The notes below the pieces were generated by a model, which saw only the letters and a program-made list of their open reading frames with translations, was not told where the DNA came from and searched no databases. From the NCBI GenBank assembly GCA_036873755.1, contig JAVTVY010037113.1:62001-126000 (forward strand): a DNA stretch of 64,000 nt, in the 5' to 3' direction. Every line of letters starts with the position of its first letter. Position 1 is the first letter of the stretch. Below are positions 11,701-23,700 of the stretch, in pieces. The translations under genes and the position numbers were made by a program. The DNA is from Hanleya hanleyi. Its lineage: Eukaryota > Mollusca > Polyplacophora > Lepidopleurida > Hanleyidae.

Positions 11701-14700
11701 AGTTTGAGATTTCAAATGTTGGTATAATGTATAAAAATTAAAAAAAATGTAGCAATTTCAAAACACTATGATGTTAGGGTGTTTGTGATCATGGCGGTAG
11801 GCTTTTATACGAACATATAGAAACCCATGTGATGATGATCATTAATGACTGATTTATTTGTGATGATCTCTCCACAGCAGAGGCAGTATAATTGGTGTGA
11901 CAGAGCCTAGACGAGTAGCAGCCATTAGTATGTCACATCGAGTTGCCATGGAGATGAACTTAACTACAAGGTAATCTCAATAATTCAGTCCTTGGGGAGT
12001 TTGACAATTGGGTTTGGTGGTGTGGTAGTTGAAATCCACCCAAGTGTGTAATATTTTCAAGTTTTGCTGTGGGGATGAAAGTGGTGGAAAGAGGGGAATA
12101 GGTAAATTGTCTGATTATTGAATAACCCTATGTGTAGATATTCTTGGGAATGAGTGGCCTTTTGCTAATCAATTCTGGCAGAAAAAGTGAATTAGAATCA
12201 CAATGAAACAGAGTGAAGAAGGTAGCCACTTTTTATCGCAGATATTTTGATGGTGTTACTGTATTTATTAATGGAAAATGGGAATGTTTGTATAAGTGGG
12301 AAAAATATGGTATGAGCTTTTGTGGATATAGAATTCACTCTCACAGATGTACATACATGTACCTTTTTCAGTGTTTTTTAAAATTCATTTTCTAGAGACA
12401 TGACTCCCCCTATCATAATGTAAAACATAATGTGATGTAAGGATAGTAAATCAAATATTCACCTTGTAGTTTAATCTGTTTTCTTCCAGATTCTGATATA
12501 ATACTGCTATTTATTATTTACAGAGAGGTATCATATCAAATTCGTTATGAGGGAACTGTCACAGAGGACACAAAAGTGAAGTTTATGACAGACGGTGTCT
12601 TGTTGAAAGAAGTACAAAAGGTATCACTATAATTTAGCTGTTTGTTTTTCTTTCATGTCCTCGAGATTTTCTATTTATGTGTCAGACTGCCGATTAAGTT
12701 CTATTTTCATTTACTTACCGAGATATTTGGAGTGAAATAGTTTCATTATAACGTCATATAGGGAAGGAAAATGAAACTGAAGCCATAGGATGTCCTGTTG
12801 TAATTTGAAAAGCAAATCTCATTTTTACTTTTTTCATGATCAGAGTATAAAGCAAGTTTGATGTAAAATATGAGTATTGCCTATATGTTACTGTTTGTAG
12901 GACTTCTTACTGACTAGGTATAGTGTGATAATAATAGATGAGGCTCACGAGAGGAGTGTTTACACAGACGTACTTATCGGACTTCTCTCTCGGATTGTCC
13001 CACTCAGACACAAGGTACATAGTCGTAATCTCCCTGGAAACACTCAAATAAAAAATGTGTGTATAATTTAGTGAGCTCACCCACATCTCAGACAGACATT
13101 ATATAACAGGGGTAAATCTTTGTGCCGGTATCAGGATTGAGATACCTGGTTTATAGCTTTATGTAATGTTAATCTAATGTATGGACATTAGTGTTTGTGT
13201 AACTTCAATCTGTCTGATTGTAAGGTAACTTGGATTGAAAACCCTGTAGGAGCTACAGCAAACTGTTTCCAGTTAACAGGGTTGATCTACTAAGAAGTTG
13301 TTATCCTAAATTTCTCACTATTTCACAACTTTAAATGCCTCTTAAAGCAATAAAGTTTCAGTAGAAACAAAATCTCACATAACTGTTGAAATATCTGATT
13401 GTCAATGTAACGGAGGGTTTAAAGATGTGGGAGGTGGAGGGGGTACAAGGGTGATGAAAGACGTGTGGAGTGGTGGGGACGGGGAGGTGCTAGTGGGGTG
13501 GTGGAGGGGGGGAAGAGTAAAAAAGACAGCTAGATCATTATGATGAGTCTGTTTACAGAAAGGTAACCCATTAAAGCTGATCATAATGTCTGCCACTCTG
13601 AGGGTCGAGGACTTCACAGAAAATCAGCGACTCTTCAAACTCACTCCTCCTGTGATTAAAGTAAGTTTATTTTCTTAAGAAGTTGTCTTATGTAGTACAT
13701 ATAGGCCATGAGGCTTGCAACTTCAGACAATTCATGTAGTCACCATGATCTCTGTAGGACCTGCTGTGATCATCTCAAGATTTCACCAGCTCAGTCTCTA
13801 ATCTTTTGAGAGAAGAGGAAGCATGTTCACTTTCTTCGGCCTCCAGCTCTGAGATTATTATTGGGGGATAAATTCTCACCATGAAAACTAATCTACCAAA
13901 AGTACTTACCCATAACACATGTAGATGTATTTCCTGCCTGCTGATTATTGTGGGGATTAAATTCCAGAAACAATAAATTTCATGTGTTTTCAAAGAGATT
14001 AAAGAAGTGGGCAAGGAAAATGAAGAAACTTCAATATCTTGACTTGCATTCTTCTTTTTCTCATCCATTTGATCACAATTTTTCTGATGTGATCCGTTAT
14101 TATTTACAAGCAGTACAATGCAAGTTACCATGTTGTTTTGTGTTACAGGTGGAATCTCGTCAGTTCCCAGTCACTATCCACTTCAACAAACGTACACCTG
14201 TGGAAGATTACCTGGGAGAGACCTACAGAAAGGTAGATAACTCTGTTTACATAACTAAATATGATGATACAAAAGTGTTCTGTGTCTGGTCAAATATTGA
14301 ATGTCTTGATATTGAATAACTGCTCCAACAGCTGGAAAATCGGTCTGTTGTGTTGATGGTTGTCTGTTTGAGAGCTGCAATTCTTTAATTAGTACTTTGG
14401 AAATGATGGAGAGGAATGTCATCTGATTAACTTCCTTATTTCTTGCGCTGTAAAACTTACCTTCACATACCTTATTGCTATCGTGTTCCTACGCGATTGC
14501 TCTATTGTAAAACCTTACCACAGAACCAAAAGAAATAGTCCCTGTAATGCCCAATGCCCATGCGCGAGTACCCAGAACCCTCTCTGTCTGACCACGTGAC
14601 TTACTTCTTTCCTCTACAACCGTAGCGGTCAGACGTAGTTTCTAGTGCTCTGTAAAAAAAGTCTCAAGATCTACATCTGGAGTACCACGCAATTCCTAGT

Positions 14701-17700
14701 TCATTACCTTGGATTACCTCGGAGATTCCCTGGGATATTTACCTGGAGAAGAGAGTGGAATATCACCAAATTCCTGTGATTCTGGATACCTACCTGGTCT
14801 TCTGCAAACGTCAGGGAGTATACGTTGGAATCATAATAAAGATGGCGTCCGTCTTCTGTGTTCTTTGTGGACAGTCTAAACCCACGACGGACCTGCACTC
14901 AGCATGTCCACCGTGTAGAGGTGTTTGGTGCGATCAGTATGCTAAATGTGCGGAATGTGAGCGATGGCCCGACAATAGATTCGAACAGTATCTTGTCGGT
15001 TCTTATGCCGGTGAAATTCTGCCGCCGCCCGGCTTTAGTAGGGCCGAGAGCTTGGTCGCCTCTCCGTCTCGCTCCACTGTGAACGAGCCGGACAAGTCTG
15101 CCTCTGTTGATATGTCCGTAACCCAAGATACGGAGTTAATTTCGCCTCGTAAATTACCGAATGTTGTTACAATTTCTCCTCCTCCATGCACTAATTCTGT
15201 TTTAGGGACCAAGGTGGGGAACAAAGATGGCGGGCATCCTACAGGTAAAGTATTGCACGGGACGCCCTTGACCTTGACGGCTACCTTTGATCCATCATCT
15301 GTGACGTCACTTCCGACCAAAGGTCCCCTATTCAGGATAGTGAACCCGGAGAGTGTGGCTATACCCCCAGTCAAGGATCCGTCACTTCCGGAGAATCTGT
15401 CAACATCTCGGTCCAGCCCATCTACGTCTATAAAAATTACGGAGATGCCTGCTGCTTCATCGACTGTAATATCACCAGGTCCTGTGCAGTCTACGGTGAT
15501 TATTACACCTGTTTCCGGTTTTGCTGAGTCTCGCCATTATCTTCTGAATGTGCCGAAACTATCCAGGGCGCCTCTGCAACAGCCGTTGTCAGCACCCCTG
15601 CAGCTTACTCAACCGGTACATCTTCCACGTATGCCTGTGTCCAGGTACGACTTCCGGCCTACGGTAGCTCCGATTATATCGGATGCTTATATGCAACCTC
15701 TTACATCATACCTTCCGGTATCATCTTATCTTCCGGTATCATCGTCTCATATCGGAACTTCCGCTGCTTTTCCTGCGCATGCTCCAACGTCGGCTACTAC
15801 ATCCTACTATAGGACTGCCTCTACGTACGATGTTCCTGTTACTTCATCGGTATATGGTGTTCCGGGTCTTTCATCGATGTATGATACTCGAGCTACGTCA
15901 TCAATGTACAGACTTCCGGTTACGTCATCAGTGTATAGCAGTCCGGCTGATCCCTATACTGCGCCTCCGTACTCTCCACTTCCTGTGCGTAGTGCAGTAT
16001 ATAGGCCTACATCGTATCCTTCGGTGGCTTCTGTAGCCCGACCATTTGATGTACCCCGTCGGATGTATCCTCCTGCACGTATACCTACACGTCCGACTTC
16101 CGGTACATTGGGTGCTTACTTCCGTTCTCCGTCTCCTAGGCCTGTCAGATATGCTATGCCATATCATGCGCCTATACCGAGACGGCAAGTTAGGGTTGCT
16201 CACCCACATCTGCCTAGATACCCAGCTAGGCCTGCGATGTCACAGTATGCGGCTGCTTCCGGTTCTGCCTTACTTCCTCCTTCTGATAGGCAGTGCCCCC
16301 CAGCAGCATCTATTTCTGCCAGCCTGTCCGACAGGTTTAATAGATTATCTGCTGATTTTGCAGCCCTTCAACGTGACATGTTGATGCCTCCACCACCACC
16401 ACCGACACCACTTCCGGTCCCTGAGTGGGCTGGCTATCAACCTCGCCCCCTGTCATCAAGATGGCCGACTTCCGCTACCCAAGCTCAGCTACCACTTGAT
16501 CTCTCGTGGGGTAGTAGACCTACACCTCCTTCGTTTGTGCCCAGGTTTACCTCTGCGGATCCTGTGACAGTGGCTAACGCTGAGCCGGAAGCGGAAGAAC
16601 GGATGCTGATGCTGATCCGGATTTCGCTGCGTCCAGTTATTCTGAAATATTGGCACGCCTCTACGAGTTATTTCCGGATATGACTCCTCCGCCAGTTGTG
16701 GAATCGAGAAGGGTCACTGCGATGTCGGATCTCAGACAAGAGCCTACTCATCGCACATCACTTCCGCCGTCCAGAGCCGTTTTTGAATGTGCTGAGCGCA
16801 TGCGGGATGCCTTCTCTCTGCCTAAGACCCAAGTTGAGAGGCAACGACAACAGGAATCTAGATCTCTGTTTAAGAAATCTACTGGTGTCTTCCCGCTGGA
16901 GCGACCCATTTTTCGGTCCTATTCAGTGCACGGTTCACCCTGGCATGATCGAGCTGCGGTCCAGGAACCAGAACTCGATCAGTTTATTGGAGCCACTCCG
17001 CCTAAGAAGGATATTCCTCTTTCTGTTCGTCAGATTTGTCTCCTAGAGGACACTTCGAGACAGGAGGTAGCGATTACTTCCCATCTAGACTGGTTTTTAT
17101 ATGCCATTCGTACGATACTTAATCGCATACCTCAGATGTCAACTTCCGGTTTTGTTTCCATTCCCGTCGATGACGTCAACCTGATGAAGGACTTCCTGAC
17201 GGCAGCTGCGCGTGCGGACGCGGACTTGATGGCATCTTCAGTCTTCATGTCCGCTATGTTCGTACACCTAAGGCGTCTCTCACTGTCGGCGGCCCTGCCT
17301 ACGTATACCCCGGCCAGTGTGAGATCAGCCTTAAGGGAGCAGTCCCCTGCCTCAGGACTTCTGTTTGCGGGTATTATCCCAGTGCTGCAGAATGAAATGT
17401 CCGCTGCCAGGATCACGCACTCCTATTTTGCACCTCAACAGAGGAAGCGATCGGCCCCAGAGACCTCGACGTCGTCTTCCTCGGCTCCGAAGAAAGCTTC
17501 TTCTTCAAGTTCTTCTTCCGGGGCTGGTACCAAAAAGGATGCGCCCTCCTCTTCGAAATCAGGCGGAGGTTCGAAGGGAGGGGGGAGCGGCCACTCTAAA
17601 CGTGGAGGCGGAAAAGGGAAGTCCGCTAAAGCTCCCAAGAAATGAGGGCACGGGCCATGCAGATGTTCGTTCTGCATGGCGAGACCGCACGTTGCCGCTG

Positions 17701-20700
17701 TTCCCAATTCCACCAGATCCGGCGCTTCCGGTAGGCGGGAGACTTGCAAGTTTTGGCGGAATTGGGAGACAATCCAGGCGGATTCATGGGTGTTGAACAC
17801 CCTACGTCATGGGTATCGGCTGGAGTTCGCCACAACTCCCCCGTTGACTTCGTCACCCAAGTCGTCTCGAATTCCTGTGCGTCGGGAGCACCTGATGGAG
17901 ATTCAGAGGTCCGTGGACAAGTTGGTAGTGAAGGGTGCTGCTATAGAACTTCCGCCAACCGATATGTCCCCGGGCTTTTATTCTCCGGTGTTCCTGGTCC
18001 CCAAGAAGAACACCACCGAAATGTGTATGGTCATAAACCTACGCCGGTTAAACAAGGACTTCTTGGCCCCACCTCCTCATTTCCGGATGGAGTCGTTTCG
18101 GTCTATTCGTTCGGCTCTGTTACAAGGGGACTGGATGACGTCTCTCGACCTCCAAGATGCATACCTACATGTTCCGATCTACAGGGCTCATCACAAATAT
18201 CTGTGCTTCCTGGTTGGCAACCGGAAGTTCCAGTTACTTGTGCCCCCTTTCGGACTATCCACGTCCCCTTGGGTCTTCACCAGAGTTTTCAACCCGGTGG
18301 CGTCATTCCTGCACACCAGAGGTCTCAAGTATCACTTCTACCTCGACGATTCTCTACTACGGAATCAGTGCAGGGAAGAACTCCGCAAGGACACCAAATT
18401 CGTTTGGGAGATCTTTGTTGCTCTGGGCTATCTTCCTCACGAGGGCAAATCGGAGTTGACACCATCCCAGTCTCGAGTCTTTCTCGGAGTTTCCTACGAC
18501 ACCCTTTCAGCGTTAGGGAAACCTCCGGAAGACCGCTGGAAGAAAATTCTGACGTCGGTGCCGACGTTCCTGTCAGCATCGCACAGATGTGCTCTCCAAT
18601 TCGCTGCGATTATCGGCCTGTTAACATCGACTCGGGATGTAACGCCTCGAGGCCGCTTGCAACTTCGGCCGTTGATGATGCACCTCAACAACTTTTGGCC
18701 GAAACGACACCTGAATCCGACTGTCCGTGTGACAGAGGATGTCAAACGTCTCCTGCGCTGGTGGCTGCAGCCGGAGAACGTGATGATAGGTGTCTCCTTC
18801 CTATCCTTTCAGCCGTCCCGTCAACTGTTCACGGACGCATCGATGGCACAGAAATTTTTCAACCTCTGTTGGGACAACGAAATTTCTGTGCGAGCTCGCC
18901 ACATTCCCGGTCATCTGAACGTGCTGGCCGACACATTATCCAGACCGAATCAGATAATATCGACCGAGTGGCAGCTTCATGAAGACATCTTAGCCCAGAT
19001 GTCTCGGATATGGGAAAAGCCGAATGTGGATCTGTTCGCCACCCGTTGGAACCATCTACTTCCGGCTTATGTGTCTCCCGTTCCGGATCCAGCATCCCTG
19101 GCAGTCGACGCCCTGTCTTTGGACTGGTCCGGCATGATTGCGTACGCTTACCCGCCGCCAGCAATCTTGTCGCAAGTCCTCCGGAAGATCCAAGCACAGC
19201 CGTGCGTGGTCTACCTTGTGGCTCGGTGGTGGCCCACTCGCCCATGGTTTGCAGACCTAATGGATCTTCTCATAGACGTACCTCGTCGGCTGCCGCTTTG
19301 GTGGAACCTGCTTCATCAGCCGAGATCCAGCCTGTACCACTCGAATCCCGGTCTATTTCAACTGACCGCGTTCAAGTGCTCCAGCATCAACTCGTTGAGG
19401 CTGGATTTTCTGTCGAAGCGTCCGAAAGGATGGTCCGGTCCACCAGAGCATCAACGACTGCGGTGTACCACAACAAGTGGAAGTCCTTCGCTACCTGGTG
19501 TTTTGGACGTGGAATTGTTCCAACCTCTGCCTCTGTTCAGCAGGTAGCAGACTTCCTTTTGCATCTGTTTCATGACAGGCAACTTGTTCCGGCCACGGTC
19601 GACGGCTATCGGTCCACTATCTCCAGGGTACTTCAATTGACCACAGGTGTCAACCCATCACTCGACGTCAACCTTTCCGCCCTTCTTTGTTCCTTTCGGG
19701 TGGAGAGGCCTACTCCGACGCCGCAGCTTCCTAAATGGGATTTGGCACTGGTTCTTAGGGGCCTGTCCTTGCCGCCCTTCGAACCCATCGGCACCTGTGA
19801 GATGAAGTTTCTCTCCTACAAGACCGTCTTTCTGATCGCCTTTGCATCTGCCGCCCGCGTATCAGAAATCCATGCCTTGGACTTCAGGTCTTTGAGATAC
19901 AACCCTGAGTGGAGCTGGGTGGCGTTATCTACTCTCCCGGAGTTTGTTGCTAAGAACCAGTCACTCTACGACAACCTTCCGAGAGAGTTCGTCATCCCGG
20001 CTCTGTCCAACATCCTGTCCGCAGCTGTTGATGACGACAGAGTCCTGTGCCCCGTCAGAGCTCTCTCCTGCTACCTGGCCCGTGTGGAGCATATGAGAGC
20101 CGGGCGGGTGCGTCTATTCATCCCTTTTGGGCCCTCTGCAAAGCAGGAGATATCTAAAAATACCATATCTGTCTGGCTTTCCAAAACCATTCGTTTGGCG
20201 TATACGGACGTACCACATGAGGTAACTACTTTATCCAAGGTCTCCGCCCATGAGGTCAGGTCCATGGCGGCATCCTGGCCTCTATGGACCAATAGATCCG
20301 TGTCAGACATCATGAGGGCCTGCTACTGGAGGAGTAACGTAACCTTTGTATCACACTACCTCCGGGATTTGACGCTTCAACGACGGGACATCTACTCGCT
20401 GGGACCCCTAGTGGCTGCCCAGTCTGTTGCGGACCCGTCTTCAACGCACTAGACCTCCTAGTGGTTTTACCATTTTTTAAAAATCTGGTAAGTGGCTGCT
20501 CTCCCCAAATTTTCAAAAAAAAGAGGGGGGGTGGCGGGAGGTTTCGGTCTAGTGCTTGTAAGCTATTCACTAGGCCCGCTTATTATTATATATATATTGG
20601 GTTGGGTGATTATATCGATGGCCATACCGTCATGCTACATGTCTTTATGGCACTTGATTATCTCGCTGACTCCTGTTTTATCCTTCGCCTATGCTTGAGA

Positions 20701-23700
20701 CCTTTTCTGTTTTGACCACTATTTCCCTCCTCCTGCTATGATATTCTAGCAAAAAGGTATGTGAAGGTAAGTTTTACAGCGCAAGAAATATGAAAAATTT
20801 GAAAATCAATTTTCCTATTTCTAAGCTTAAACTTACCTTCACATACCGTGATGGCCCCCCAGCCTCCCCGCTGATGGGTTATTCACACTGCGGTTGAATA
20901 GGAAAGAAGGAATTCACGTGGTCAGACAGAGAGGGTTCTGGGTACTCGCTCATGGGCATTGGGCATTACAGGGACTATTTCTTTTGGTTCTGTGGTAAGG
21001 TTTTACAATAGAGCAATCGCGTAGGAACACGATAGCAATAAGGTATGTGAAGGTAAGTTTAAGCTTAGAAATAGGAAAATTGATTTTCAAATTTTTCATA
21101 TTCTTTGGCATCCTCAGGAGCAAGTGTATCTATCGTTCTGTTAGGAACGATACACTGGCTTGGTTAGTTACTCATAGTAGTTCTGGATATAAATAGATTG
21201 ATGAGTTTCTTTTTAAATTGAACATATAAATAGATTGATGAGTTTCTTTTTAAATTGAACAAGTCAGTAAGTCCATTCAGTCAGCTCATTACGCCAGTCC
21301 GCTGTGAGGTTTGGTTTGAATTTCATTGCTGGGCAATCTGCCTTTGATGTCAGCCTGAAACTGACATATTGTGACAAAATAAAAACACATATTTAGTGGA
21401 TATCAACATGCTAATTCTACAAAAATGTGGGAACTGAAATATATGAGTTTGTGTAATAGAGGCAATGGCCTGAGAACTCATTCAAATCACTGAAGAGGTT
21501 CAAGTAAATCCTTTCTGAAGAGTTAGGTTCTCCTGGACTTGTGAAGATGGATCTTCGAGTGCATATGCTGCATCTTCAGTTATATTTCCGATTTATGAAA
21601 TACACTTGGAGAATCTTATTACTAGATAACATCTTGTGAAGACAATGAAATTGTATATTTTTGTCCAAGGAACAATCACTGCTTAGTATTGAATTAGTAC
21701 TGTGATACCTGATAATATTGATTACCAAGAATCAAGCTCAAGCATGTGCACGTTTAAGACCCATTTCTTCCCTTAAGTGTTGGGATGTATCAGAGATATT
21801 GCACAGTCGATCACTTGATGCTTTATTGACATGATTGAATAGAATTCTTTGTGGAAATGCGTCACAAGTGTATAACATTTACTTATATTATAGAGGAGCT
21901 ATGTGTTTTATATACATTGTAGCTGACTTTGAATTATGTATGTGCCACTGTAGGCTACCTTATATAATATTGTGTATAATTTATTTAACTTGTCTGATAC
22001 TTATACTGTCACAATATGTTTTTAAAAGATGGCAAATATGTAGCTCATTAGAGCCAATGTTTCAATGTTGAACATGCCTTCATCTATAAATCCAATTTAA
22101 TTGAACTTATTGTATTTTTGAACATATAAATTGTTTATCATGTGTAGCTATATCAAGAAATCAGATGTAGGAAGTACAATTTAATTTCAGGTGTGTAAAA
22201 TACATCGTATGTTACCAGACGGAGGAATTCTGGTCTTTGTCACTGGTCAACAGGAGGTCCATACACTCTGTAAGAAACTTCAACAGACTTTCCCTTTCCA
22301 AAGCCAGAAAAAAGACAAGCTCAAATCTAAAACAGGTACGTACTTTACTAAACCAAAACATTTTCTTTAAATGATTAGAATTGCTGCTTACATGTTCATT
22401 TCCGATGACTTAATTATTATTTCTCTCCTAAAAAATAGTTGTTTCAGTCCTTCATACATGTAAATATGAAGATCATTTGTCAACTATAATATTTGTTATA
22501 TCAGGTTGTGCATCTGTTGTCAAGATCTGTCTACATGTATCTGACTGTTGTATATATGTTCTCTTTTTCTGGATTTCACTTTTGAACATTCTAAAGAAAT
22601 CCTTAGAGAAATCTCTGGAAGTTGAATATGAATAATAAACCGTTTTCTTGCCTATTTCTCTAACATTATGAGAATTTAATGTTACAGATGAGAAGAAAGA
22701 GAAGAGAAGAGATAGAAAGCTGACAGAGAAACCTAAAGAACATATTAAGTCAGTTCTTCCTAACATTAACCTTGACAAGTAAGTGCAAGAAATCTTAACA
22801 ATTTTCACTCCGTATACAGTGGAGTACAATCTTTATTGACTTCAGTTTCTTCTCGTTACTCAGTATTAAAGATGTAATCAGCCTCAAAATCGTCCAATTT
22901 GGTGAAATCTCTCCTGCACTTTTTTCAGCTGTGAAGCATCATAATTTTTACAGTCAATGACATGAGCTTTTTATATTCGATGGATGCAAGAATATCAAAA
23001 AGTTGAAACTTTATCTGCTTCACACCATCTTATTATGTGTTCTACGGGGAAATGAAAATGATATCGCTGCATGATGTTCAACTGTCTAACAGTGCACACG
23101 AATTTGAATAATGAACACCTGCATGGGTTAATGACATGCTTGTGCCTATGCTTCGGTAAAGTGTCAGAGCATACACTACTGGAACTTCTCGTAGTGAATT
23201 GTGCATTAATTATTAATGCCCATTAACAGAAAGACTTGTGAAAAAGCCATTAAATCTCCCTTCAATCAGCCATGAAATGGCCATTAATATCGGACAAAAT
23301 CATGGCTTTGTGATGGCCACAAATTGAAATATAATAATGACCATTAACATAAATTAATGACCATGAAATTGGGAGTAATAATCTGGAATATTAATGACCA
23401 TTAATAGTCAATGAAATGTTTAAGGGCCATGAATCCAGCTAGACTTCATGCCCATAATCTAACCATTAAAGATTCATGGCCATTACTCAACAGTCAGTTA
23501 ATCATGAATATTGGACAAAATCATGGCCATTAAAAAAATATTGCAATTGAGGGGTATTCAATTGCCATTAATTATAAGAATTATGATGAAATGTGGGCCA
23601 TTAAATATCCGATGCCAATTAATGGTCATTAAATCATTATCTAAAAAGATAGAGCTACAAATTTCACAAACAATATATGTATCAGCCATACTTATTATTT

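Larger units (their letters stand above)
14437..21102 (+). mobile_element. DIRS-like tyrosine-recombinase retrotransposon, structurally complete
   Basis: A 6.67-kb element in DHX37 intron 10, in the sense direction. Order: left ITR (14437-14622), gag-like ORF, RT/RNase H ORF, overlapping tyrosine recombinase ORF, internal complementary region (ICR, 20752-20847), right ITR (20891-21102). This is the hallmark order of DIRS-group elements, which replicate through a circle and integrate with a recombinase rather than an integrase. As expected, the ICR holds the reverse complements of both outer ends joined together. The outer ends share the tetranucleotide TATT with the ICR junction (14437-14440 and 21099-21102), and there is no target duplication. 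ITRs differ by only a few bases, so insertion was recent. Defects: a -1 frame change in gag and a gap in RNase H. Confidence 0.93.

Noticed and set aside
13948..14319. 123-codon ORF over DHX37 exon 10
   Set aside because: It contains the real exon 10 frame extended into both introns; splice sites and family length fix the exon at 14149-14232.
17744..18982. 412-codon ORF overlapping the DIRS reverse transcriptase
   Set aside because: An out-of-frame shadow of the RT gene with no motif, while the RT frame carries every conserved block.
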